In this document: piece after piece, positions 46,684 to 56,713 of the stretch
Layout: each line of letters opens with the position of its first letter
Position numbering within the stretch: the stretch's first letter is position 1
Assembly (NCBI GenBank): GCA_015680685.1
Contig: MNCI01020816.1
Coordinates: forward strand, 1-63,600
DNA from: Gnetum montanum
Taxonomy: Eukaryota > Streptophyta > Gnetopsida > Gnetales > Gnetaceae
Direction of reading: 5' to 3'
Length of the DNA: 63,600 bases
Position numbers and translations under genes: made by a program
Notes under the pieces: generated by a model
What the model saw: the letters and a program-made list of their open reading frames with translations, nothing else
The model's database searches: none
What the model was told of the DNA's origin: nothing

Positions 46684-49600
46684 GTTCAAGCCAAAGAGCA
46701 CTTAGTATAAGTTTGATAAGTTGAAAGCTCAATTAGCTAAAATTCAAAATTAATTACAACATTTAGAAATTAGAATAGAAATAGAAAATGTGAAAGAAAA
46801 TTCTTTTACTCATCTTGCACATGTTGATATAATAGCTAATGATACTAATACTATTACACATGATTTATTTTCATTTCTAGCCATGATTGAAGACTATGAT
46901 TTAGATGATGATTTTCAAAACTTAATGTATACTAATCCAAATGAGCAAGAAACTTTTAGTACTACTAAGCCTACATGTTCAAGTGAAGATGAAGGTGAAC
47001 CAAACTGATTAGACATAGCCAAAATTGAATATGAAGAAATGTTGGACATTGATCTAGAAGGGCTAATGAAGAAATTGGAGATGGTGATTAAAGTTAATGA
47101 AAAAATCAATAAAGTTTTAAAAGAAAGAAAGAAAGAAATCAAGAGCTATAAGATAAAGCTTGAATTAGCTATATAAGAAAAGTTAAAGTCAAAAGAGGAG
47201 GTATTGTTGCTAAATAAGGATATGAAAGGTAAGGCTACACAAATAATATTTGATTTACTTAGCAATTTTACTTGTAGCTTAGAGTAGCTCAAGGATATTA
47301 TCAAGAATGAACAATCAAGCAATGATGAAAGGGGTCTTGACTATGAGTTTGGATTCTCAAAAACGTTATCTTGAATAAATATATTAGTCCTAAAGATAAA
47401 TTTCCAAACATGGCCTCCACAGTCATAAACTATCAGCTCACAAACAAGTAAGAAAATTCTTCCTACTCTAAGAATTTCAATCATCACGTATGGCCCAAGA
47501 ATGGAAACTAATGTCTTTCAAGGATATTGGTATAAGTGCGGAAATGTAGTACATAAAGCAAGAAATTGTAGAATCAGTAATGATTCTCATTATGGATCTA
47601 TGCAAAATTCCCATACTACTAAGCACTTTTCAAGAAATAACTAAACATGACAACAAGTTTGGAGACCAATCAATAGAAGAGCTCTCTTGGTGTAGTTATC
47701 CTTAAAGAGCTCTTGTAGCCCAAAGATATTGTTTCTTGAGAATGGCTACTCTAAACATATGACTAGTAATTGATCAAAATTTATTATACTAAAACCCCTT
47801 AATGAATGGAATGTAAGCTTTGGTGACAAAGGTAAAGCTGTGGTAAGAGGTATTAGCTTAGTTAAAATTCATGATAATTTTCATGAAGTTCATAATGTTT
47901 ATTTTGTTCATGGTTTACATTATAACTTGTTTAAGCTTAGGATAGTTTTCAAGAGAAGGTTATAATATCTATTTCATGAATATGAAATGTGTATTAGAGA
48001 ATAAAAAAAGGATTTTAAAGCCTGTGTTACTTGAGTAGGAAATAATTTATATTCTATAAATGAGTAGTTTTAATGTCTAACTCTTATTTCTAAGATGAAT
48101 AGTAGAAGGTTATGGCACACAAGAATAGACAACTTATGTTCAAGAAAGATAAAAGCTCTCATCAAAGCTCAAAGTGTTAAAGGCATTTCTAATGTAAGTC
48201 ATTTAGAAGAGGTATGTTCTACATGCCAAGATGGTAAGAAACCTAAAAATACCTTTTAGCTAGTGAACTTTCATTTTAAAGATAAGCTTGAATTACTACG
48301 TATGAATGTCTATAAGCATTTTGATGTAGCTAGTTTTATGGAAGTAAATATTTCTTTCTTACCATTTATGATTATACTAGAACATCTTGGATAACATGTA
48401 TTAAGAAAAATTCTAATGTTTTTAAACATTTTAAGGCTTTTATAAGTATGTTTGAAACTAAAATAGGGCTTAAAGTCAAAGCTATTATGACTAACAATGG
48501 AAGTCAATTCACCTCAAACGAGTTTTATGAGCTATGCAAAGATTTAGGCATCAAGAGATAATTCTCATCAACTAAAATACCTCAGTAGAATGGTGTTGTA
48601 AAAGAAATCAATAGAACTATGCTTGAGATGATTTGATCGATGATGAATTAAAAGAATATACTAAAGTACCTATGGAATAAGGTAATTAGAAAAAATATGC
48701 ATATCATTAATAGATGTTTGGTAAGAGGTGATAATGATAAGAATCCTTATTAAATGTGGTATGATAAAATGGCTAATTGTTAATATTTTGAAATTTTTAG
48801 TAGAAAGTGCTATATTGAGAATCAAGATAAGGTTCAAAAGCTTGATGGTCATTGTAAAGATAGTATATTTATTGGATATTCTAGCCATTCAAAAGATTAT
48901 TATTGCTTAAACTTAAAATCATTAAAGATTGCTGAAACACCTCATGTTAAGATTGATGAATTATCTAAAGATGTTAATAATAGTATTGAGAAAGATATGA
49001 ATGCAGATGAATAAGAAAAGGATGATGACATTTTGGCATTTGAACAAGCTAATGAGATTGAAGAAGAATAGTTAGTCTTAATGGATGAGGTAAAAATAAC
49101 ACAAGAGGCTACACCTGATGATGGTCTGAGTATAAGAATACAAAGGTTCACATCCATGGTAGATATCCTTAGAAAACCTCTCATATAGAGAACAAGAAGG
49201 AATAGAGCTAGAATAACAAATCATAACATATTAGTATGTTGTGTTGCTTTTTCCATCCCTATAAGAGTTATGGAAGCTCTTGGGAGTGAGGACTGGAAGA
49301 ATGTCATGGATGAAGAGATGAAGCAGATTCTAAAGAACAATACTTGGGAGCTTGTCCCATGACCCAAAGGAGCTAATGTCATTGGAACTAAGTGGTCCTT
49401 CCAAACAAGTTGAATAAGCATGATGAAGTAACTCAAAATAAGGTAAGATTAGTAGTAAAAGGCTTTACTCATATAGAGGAACATGATTATTAAGTTACAT
49501 TTTCTCCTTTTGCAAGATTGGAATCTATTAGAATGATTTTACCATTTGTAGCTTATCAAGGATTTAATCTCATTAAATGGATGTGAAATCAACATTTCTA

Positions 49601-49812
49601 AATGGAAAAATAAAAGAGATAGTGTATCTAGAAAAATTGGAAGGATTTATTAATCCTAAAAGGCCAAATCATGTATATTAGCTACAAAAAGGTCTATATG
49701 GCTTTAAAAAATCCCCTAGGGTGTGGTATGCTAAGCTTGATTCATATTTATCTAAAAATGAATATTTGAGAGCTCCTTTATATAATACCCTTTATATTAA
49801 AAAGGATAATAT
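46684..49812 (+). pseudogene. F2 gag end, protease, integrase, RT (Ty1/copia), truncated
   Basis: Continues F2 after element B. The gag coiled part (46684-47360) has an open piece at 46790-47008 (ending CSSEDEGEPN) and a Lys/Glu-rich helix. Second knuckle YKCGNVVHKARNC is at about 47530. A protease remnant follows (47715-48060). Integrase starts WHTRIDNLCSRKIKALIKA (about 48113) with CSTCQDGK, and continues degraded to 48930 with homology to F1. RT begins NNTWELVP (about 49337), then TKWSF, and LKGLYGFKK-like sequence (about 49685). The match to F1 stops at AAGGATAATA (49801-49810), where copia G begins. The remainder of RT and RNase H is not in the window. Confidence 0.8.
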
Positions 49813-49814
49813 TT

Positions 49815-50954
49815 TTGACATTTTGATATGTCAAAACCTTAAGGAAAATAGATAACAAAGAATACTTGTTGTGGATGATGTGTTTTTAGGACATGACCAA
49901 GAAATCCACATCAGGACTATGAACTCAAGGAAAATAATATGTACAAAAAATTGACAAAGTGAATAACTAATAAGATGACATGAGAACATGAATGAGCTAA
50001 ATTAATGAGAGAAAGCCTTAGAAATAAAAGGCTAAATTAATTAGAGAAAGCCTTAGAAATCAAAGGCTAAATTAATTAGAGAAAGTCTTAGAAATAAAAG
50101 CTCACTGGTTGAGGAGACATATGCAAGAAACAACAGACATATCAACCAAGAAGAATGAAATCACAAGAAGAAATCTTTAAGAATTAGTAGACGTCTCCAA
50201 ATAAATGTCCCATTCTTTAAGGAGACATCTCCTCAAAATTAAGGCAAAATTCATGTAGACATCCCAACTTCAAAGTAGATGTCTACACTAGTCATTGGGT
50301 AGCTATTGTATGAATTCTAATGTGTTTTTAAAAACTATGAAACTATAAGAAGACATCAAATTATTTGGAATTATGCATGAATTCTTAACATCAAAGCTAT
50401 CATTTTCTATTCTATGTTGTTGTAGTTGTATACATCATTGTCATATCATTTGCTTGATTGTTTATAGTACTATGCTTAAAAGGACAAGAAACTATAATTT
50501 GAGTTACACTTATTCCTTGTTTTTCTTTCTCTTTCGTTCTTGATCTATGGGGTTGATGTCCTTCTTACAAGAAGGGATCCATATTGATCTTGCTAGGATC
50601 CTACAAGATTGAGTAGTTTTGCAAGGCCAAAACACGCTATAGCAAAGCTTAATTTTTGTAGAGGTTGTGGTATCCTATAAACCACATTTTAAGATTGTTG
50701 GGACCTTGCATGGTTGAGAGATTTCATAGCGATAAAACTCTCTAAAGTGAAGCTCAAATTTTATAAAGGTTGTGGTGTCCTCTAAAACACATTTTGAAAG
50801 AAAAAAAATTCTAAAGGTGTGCAAGGAATCTACCCTTCAAGTGTAAACTACCCAAGTTGTGGAATCATGTAATTTTGGGTGTGTTTTGTGTGGTAAGTTT
50901 GACTTCAAGTTAGGGAATTTATTTCACCCCCCTTCTAAGTTCTCAATCCTTAAC
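49815..50954 (+). repeat. 5' LTR of copia element G (about 1.14 kb)
   Basis: It begins TGACATTTTGATATGTCA where F2 homology ends, and finishes just before a primer site at 50955. It holds a 35-bp tandem repeat (49996-50100) and a diverged duplication near 50640-50800 (GGTTGTGGTRTCCTMTAAA). The exact first base is uncertain by a few bases because of the T-run at the junction. Confidence 0.7.
49996..50100 (+). repeat. 35-bp tandem repeat, three copies
   Basis: Units start at 49996, 50031 and 50066, each GCTAAATTAAT plus GAGAAAG and CTTAGAAAT. They differ at very few positions, far less than the surrounding elements differ from one another. Confidence 0.9.
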
Positions 50955-50966
50955 TGGTATTAGAGC
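50955..50966 (+). other. Primer binding site of G (initiator Met tRNA type)
   Basis: TGGTATTAGAGC matches TGGTATCAGAGC at 11 of 12 bases, followed by TTGATACTC. Confidence 0.88.
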
Positions 50967-51007
50967 TTGATACTCTTATACTTAATGTCAATTTTCAAGA
51001 GTGAACC

Positions 51008-51490
51008 ATGGAGAGGACATCCTACAAAAAGTTTCCAATGTTCAATGGGTTCAATTTTGGTTATTGGAAGAAAAGGATGAAAATATTCTTCAAGTTAATA
51101 GAGTTTGAGGTTTCGGAGTCCATCCTTGAAGGTTACACACCACCTATCAATAGTGCAACAAAGGGCATCAAAACACATAGCAAGTATACATAAGAAGAAA
51201 TAGATAATTTTATGTACAATACCAAAGCAAGAAATTATTTATATTGGTCATTAAATAAGTTTGAATTCAATAAGATAGCTACTTGTAGAACTACCAAGGA
51301 AATTTGGAAAATCTTTGAAGCTACCTATGAAGGTACATCTATAGTTAAACAATCAAAATTGTTGGTTTTTCAAAGTGATTATGACATACTTAGAATGAGA
51401 GATGTTGAGAAAATAAAAGATTACTTCTCTAGGGAAAATAATCTAGTTGTAGCAATTAGGGGAACAAGCAAGGACCTACTTGAAAATGAT
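51008..51490 (+). pseudogene. G gag, N-terminal part (Ty1/copia)
   Basis: Starts MERTSYKKFPMFNGFNFGYW at 51008, a typical copia gag start 42 bases after the primer site. KRMKIFFKLIEFEV, YLYWSLNKFEFNKIATC and KEIWKIFEATYEGT follow, as in the UBN2/copia gag family. One in-frame TAA at 51191-51193 is the only stop before 51490, so this is among the best preserved coding stretches here. Element D interrupts it after codon GAT at 51490; it resumes in frame-compatible form at 60572. Confidence 0.82.
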
Positions 51491-52356
51491 TGATGAAGCA
51501 TGATTTGCCAGGCTTTTATATTGAATCCTCGATATCAAGTACATGATATCATAGCCTAGGTAATGATATCAAATACATGATATCGTGATTCATGTGTAGG
51601 CCTATATATATAACATTTGGGCACATAGAAAAAGAGTGGGAGTTGGTAAGTATAAGTGTAGAGTCTTTTTTGTCAGTTTTCAATTTATTTTAGTTCTTTC
51701 TCTAGTGCATGCCCATAGTGTGATGATTTTTATTGTATGGAACCTTTATTTGAGTGTAACATACTTGGACACACACATGATCAACATTAAAGATCAAGAT
51801 TACTCCATCATTGAAGCATTCACTTAGCCTTTAATTACTTTAATTGTTAATTTATATTTGTTTTTTTCTTCGTTAATATTTCTTTATCATCATTTACTAT
51901 TCCTATTATTAAATATGGAATGATTATGAATTAATCATCAACATTTAAGTGCAACTACTTGGTAACTCAATAGCGTATCTAGGAGTGCTCAAGTAATATG
52001 TGCTTGGTAATTCCAGAAGTAGTGCACAAGGTCCAAGATGTGCACGGATGATTAAGGATGGATGCTCATCACACTTAGGCTAGTTTAGATTTCTATTTTT
52101 ATTGCCTAATAGCTTAAATCAAGATTATTTTCCATTGTCTCTAGGAGTAGCATTAGTTAGGATTCCATCATTCACCTCACTCTAGACTAAACCATACGTG
52201 AAAAAGCAAATACTAATCTAGGTGGGAAGATAGCAAACTATGATCAACATATAACTATATAGATACCACAACTAGTCTGTTTGTGTAGTTTGACCGGATC
52301 ATGCGTACATGCTTGTATTCGTATGGTTGAGTTTAGGGATACCTAATCATTCATCA
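51491..52356 (+). repeat. 5' LTR of element D (866 bp)
   Basis: TGATGAAGCATG to TTCATCA. U3 has several GATATC words; TATA is TATATATA (51603-51610). The U5 end shares TATGGTTGAGT with the other families. Confidence 0.93.
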
Positions 52357-52357
52357 T

Positions 52358-52374
52358 TGGTGTCGTTGCCAAAG
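52358..52374 (+). other. Primer binding site of D (tRNA-Asp type)
   Basis: TGGTGTCGTTGCCAAAG one base after the LTR; the central CGTTGCC is intact. Confidence 0.8.
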
Positions 52375-52488
52375 ACAATGCTAGTTATTTAGATTAGTTA
52401 CATCATCCAAGATAATTGTAATGAAGCCTTGACAATATATATTTTAGAAAGAAAGTAATTATAAATAAGTTACACATAATTCACAACA

Positions 52489-54650
52489 ATGTCTCTCTCA
52501 GAAGACTATGCTAACATAACAACTAGTGAGGTAATTCATTGGAGAACCAACGAAATATATGATGATGAAGGTAAAGTTTGGAGTACTCAATCTTATGCAG
52601 GGGTCCCCTATGTTTATCAACACCCCAACAATACTCAAGGACTCTTATCATCCAACTCTGACACCTCTAGTATGGATGGGAAATCCTATAGAATGAGGGG
52701 GGTCATAAGGCCTAACACCTTCTCAATGGTTAACAGGAATTTATCCAAGGATGATTGGGAGACTTAAAAAAGTCATGATGAGTCTTCCAGTTCTTTCTCT
52801 TCCTTTACTCCTTCAATGTCAGGTTGTGACATGGATGATCATCTCTCAAGGGGTTGGTGTAGAAATAAAAATCGAGCCCACAGGCAAAGTCAAGAACACC
52901 AACATGAACGAAGACAACATTTTCCAACTCATAAATTCATAACCTACCTAGTGATGATGAACCCCTACTAGCCACTAAGAGCCTAATGCATATACAAGAG
53001 GCTATTCACATATCCCACAAGCATTGTAAGAAAAGTTGTCTACCTAGGCTTGACTTACATAAATTTCCCAAGTTTTTAGGATGCTATGATTTAGATCCAC
53101 AACATCATTTACAAGCCTTTTACAATGTGTGTGCATGGAATAACATTGATAATGGGTGGAAAAAACTTAAGCTCTTTTCTATGACACTCGTTGGCCAAGC
53201 AAAAGTGTGGTACAGGTCTTTAAAACCAATATCAATTTAACATTGGCTGACAATGGTAGAACTCTTCAATGAAAAATATCAAACCTATGNNNNNNNNNNN
53301 NNNNNNNNNNNNNNNNNNNNNNNNNNNNNNNNNNNNNNNNNNNNNNNNNNNNNNNNNNNNNNNNNNNNNNNNNNNNNNNNNNNNNNNNNNNNNNNNNNNN
53401 NNNNNNNNNNNNNNNNNNNNNNNNNNNNNNNNNNNNNNNNNNNNNNNNNNNNNNNNNNNNNNNNNNNNNNNNNNNNNNNNNNNNNNNNNNNNNNNNNNNN
53501 NNNNNNNNNNNNNNNNNNNNNNNNNNNNNNNNNNNNNNNNNNNNNNNNNNNNNNNNNNNNNNNAAATCAACTCACCTCAAGGAGGTGGAATCATCTTTGC
53601 CAATACTACAATCACTAGATGAAATTGAGGCAAGGATCAATAAAATGATGGAATGGGTACATGGAAAATGTGGAGAATATGCCAAATTTATTAGAGGTGA
53701 AACTATGCCAAATCAAGAAATAGGATAGGACACCATGCAACAATCAAAATGAAGGGTTGAAGAAAATAACAATAGGAGCTCAATCACCAATCATATGTAT
53801 CAATGTAATGTTTTTCTGTACAATCACCCCAAGGGCCAATGCCCCATCTTATCACATTTACATGAGCATTGGGGAGGAATGCTACATCTAGATTTCATAC
53901 ATAAGTACTAGGTTCAACCATAGTGGAAAAAGCCATAGTCATGTGGGAGGCCACCACTAAACAAACCATACCCTTCATATGTCTTGACACAAAACATTTA
54001 CTATGTTTAACATTCTATTTCTCCAACCAAATCAACATTCTCTACTTCACCTCATTTTTATCATTCTCATGAGTACTATCCACCCATATCCTCTCCAACA
54101 AGATTACCACCTCATGTGCCTTACATTTCTCCTCAACCTCAATATTCTCATTCTTCACCTCCTACATTGCCACCAGTTGTGCCAGAAGGTTCTGCACCAT
54201 AGCACCAAATCACAAACGTTACTTATGCTGCTATTGTTAATAGTAGTGGAGGTCCTCCACAACATCGAAAGCATCCCTTCTTTAAGCATGACCATAGAAA
54301 GAGACAACACTATTCCAAAACCACTGCATCCTCCAAGTTAGCACAAGTTCAACGTTGTGTGCATCTACCTCCTCGAAGTCAATGCCTCCTATTACCTTAT
54401 CAAGTCCATCAATTAACACTCCAACAACCATGTGGCCCAATGAATATAACCATGTAGGGAGACATATTGATCCTTACATACCATCTTTCGATCATGGGTG
54501 TTGTAGTGGGTCAACTCCTTATCACATGACCACATCTTATAATTTACTCCACTATGCCAACTTTAATCAAGTGTGTGAACCCCAAGTTGGGTACATTCTA
54601 GCAACCACATCAAAAGATACCCAATGGTCTAGATATGACTAGACTCCAAT
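52489..54650 (+). pseudogene. Gag of element D (with assembly gap)
   Basis: Starts MSLSEDYANITTSEVIHW at 52489; this N-terminal part is not alignable with A2 or B by eye until a Ser-rich linker (52770-52960). The Retrotrans_gag-like core at 52986-53280 has LDLHKFPKFLGCYDLDPQHH and MTLVGQAKVWYRSLKPI, matching B and C. Bases 53290-53563 are N. After the gap come a Cys/His stretch with YNHPKGQCPILSH (about 53815) and a Pro/Tyr-rich tail (54000-54640). Internal stops are few before the gap and more frequent after it. Confidence 0.75.
53290..53563. other. Assembly gap, 274 N
   Basis: A run of N inside D gag. The frames drawn across it are not real sequence. The true length is unknown. Confidence 0.99.
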
Positions 54651-56100
54651 ATTTCCCACATGCATAAACCTGATTTTTCCATTTATTAATTCTAGCTATG
54701 CTCAAAAGTTTAGTTATGGGTATCCTCCATTCTAAGTAGAATTAGTAAATGTTTTTCCTTTTCTTTGATTTTACAATTTTTTTGTTTTCCAATTTGTTGT
54801 TTTATAATTTTGAGGGTAATATCATTGGTAAATAAAATACTCATGTGACTTGTCGGTTGAGGTGTTGTTCTATGCCATCAAGTCTCAGGTGACTAATTAT
54901 TTGGATAGCGAGCCTACAACATCCACCCACCCATTCTATTAATAAGAGGTTATACTCTAGGTACAATAATATTCTTGTCATCATTAAAACCTAAAGTAAT
55001 TTTGTGCTCATTATGCCCAGAATGAGGAATGAGGGAAGAAGAGAAAAATGGCTAGGGTGTGACATCAATGGGACTTGTGGATTCCTTTGGTGACATCTGT
55101 ACGTGTTATCATGTAGCCTGGTTGTACTAAAATCCTTATAGATCTAATGAAAAATGGGAGTTAGAGTAATAAAGACACTCAATAAAGGAACTTATTGTTG
55201 TTCTGAGGGCTCCACTAGAAAGACATGCATCCATGCCTGATGGTTGGTAGCTTCTCCAGTTCACTATTGGAAAGGACAAAGTGCCAAAGCAACTAAAAGA
55301 AAAGAAAAGAAAACATCAAATAAAATACCAAAGAAGAATGTGTTGCAAAGAAATTCCAAATCACTCCACCCATAGACAAAATGTTGAGTGATCATATGCC
55401 TTGCTGTCATGGTGCTCTTATGGTTGAACATCATTAGATGAAATAATGTGATGTTACTAATCAGAGGCATGGACTTGGTCTTGATTTTGATGTGATAGGC
55501 TAATGACACATTAATCATTCCCTACACTTAAGATTCATTATGCCTAGGGTTAGTTACCCCACATCCCAATCTCTGCAATCCCTTCTACGATTCATTCACC
55601 TCATTGCCTAAGTGTTTCTCACTTGTGTCATGTGTGGCATAGAACTCATATCTCATCACGGTGGTATCTACATGTGTGTTTTATGGAACTGGTGTGGATT
55701 CCATTTAATCCTTTTAGTGCTTATGGATATTTTCAGGTGTGGTTACGTAAGGGCATGATAGGTAAGAACCTTCTTTGGGGAGGACCCACTTGTGTAACTT
55801 TTGTAATTTGCATGCTTTACACATCACCACATCATCTTACACCCTCCAAGTCTTGCATTATTATAATTATCTTTTCCTTTATCATTAATTTAAATTCCAA
55901 TGTTCCAATGCACCATAACATGTCCTTTTTCCTCATCCTATTCATGAATTTCATTGTCAAATTCCACTTCATTATACTTTCGATGCCTTTAGGTCTCTTC
56001 AACATTATCCTAGACCTTTTAATTCAACTTAATTCCTTCATTTTTGACCTTGGAAATTCAAAAATTCATCAATTTTTCCAAGTATTCTATTTTCAAAAGG

Positions 56101-56180
56101 ACATGATATCAGGTCCGACGCGATATCGAGTCCATGCTATTTGGTACACAATATCGCATCTATAAAAACTATATATATGA
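56101..56180 (+). promoter_or_regulatory. Internal U3-like promoter module of D
   Basis: ATATCAGGTCC, CGATATCGAGT, TTGGTAC and ACAATATC occur in the same order as ATATCAGATCC, CGATATCGAAT, TTGGGTA and ACAATATC in the D 3' LTR (59724-59783). A TATA box (TATAAAA, 56161-56167) follows. It lies about 0.55 kb before the accessory ORF. Promoter activity is inferred from homology to a known promoter region. Confidence 0.6.
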
Positions 56181-56363
56181 ACCCCCCATACATGTCAACA
56201 TCATTTTCACTGTTCATGAGAGGGGAGTTGTTGAAATTTTCTTCTACTAATTTTCTAGCTTGTGCACCTACCATTCAAACATTAATAACTTACTCATTAA
56301 TGCTTTGATTCTCATTTCAATTGAACTTGCTTAAACCTAGAGTGTTTAACTTAGTTGTGGGGA

Positions 56364-56422
56364 AAGGGTACGCTTCAAGTCACACGTAGTTGGAAGGGTA
56401 CGCTTCAAGTCACATGTAGTCT
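56364..56422 (+). repeat. 30-bp direct duplication
   Basis: AAGGGTACGCTTCAAGTCAC followed by AYGTAGT occurs at 56364 and 56394, next to the PPT-like motif upstream of the accessory ORF. Confidence 0.85.
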
Positions 56423-56713
56423 TTTCGAAATTCATTGTTGCTCGAAGGATATCATCAAGGGTAAGTGACCTTAAAAAATGATAGAACCATTTGGCAAATT
56501 AATTTTATTTTCTTCACCCAAACCATGAAAATTATTTTTTGGAGTCACCTAATCAAAATTGGACCCAATCTCAAATCTTTTAGAGGAATTTTCATGAAAA
56601 TCTCTAACTTTGAATCAAACTAAGTAAGAAAGGAATCTATTAAGGGCAAGGAGTAAGGTATAAATCAAATTTTACAAATAGCCTTACTGATAATTGGTCC
56701 CATGTGATTGTAG

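Larger units (their letters stand above)
54651..56713 (+). other. Element D spacer between gag and accessory ORF
   Basis: Equivalent to the post-pol spacer of A1, B and C: TTTAGTTATGGGTATCC (about 54710) after the coding end, T-rich tract, GGTGTGACATCAATGGGACTT (about 55057-55077), TTTGGGGAGGACCCACT (55774-55790), U3-like module (56101-56180), PPT-like TTAGTTGTGGGGAAAGGG (56351-56368) and a 30-bp duplication. The open frame 55623-56165 (180 codons) overlaps several of these non-coding landmarks and has no homologue in the other elements, so it is not called a gene. Confidence 0.65.

Noticed and set aside
53232-53622. Open frames across 53290-53563
   Set aside because: They run through 274 N and are not real coding evidence.
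55623-56165. 180-codon open frame in D spacer
   Set aside because: Overlaps conserved non-coding blocks and the U3-like module, is Phe/His/Ile-rich from AT-rich DNA, and has no counterpart in A1, B or C.
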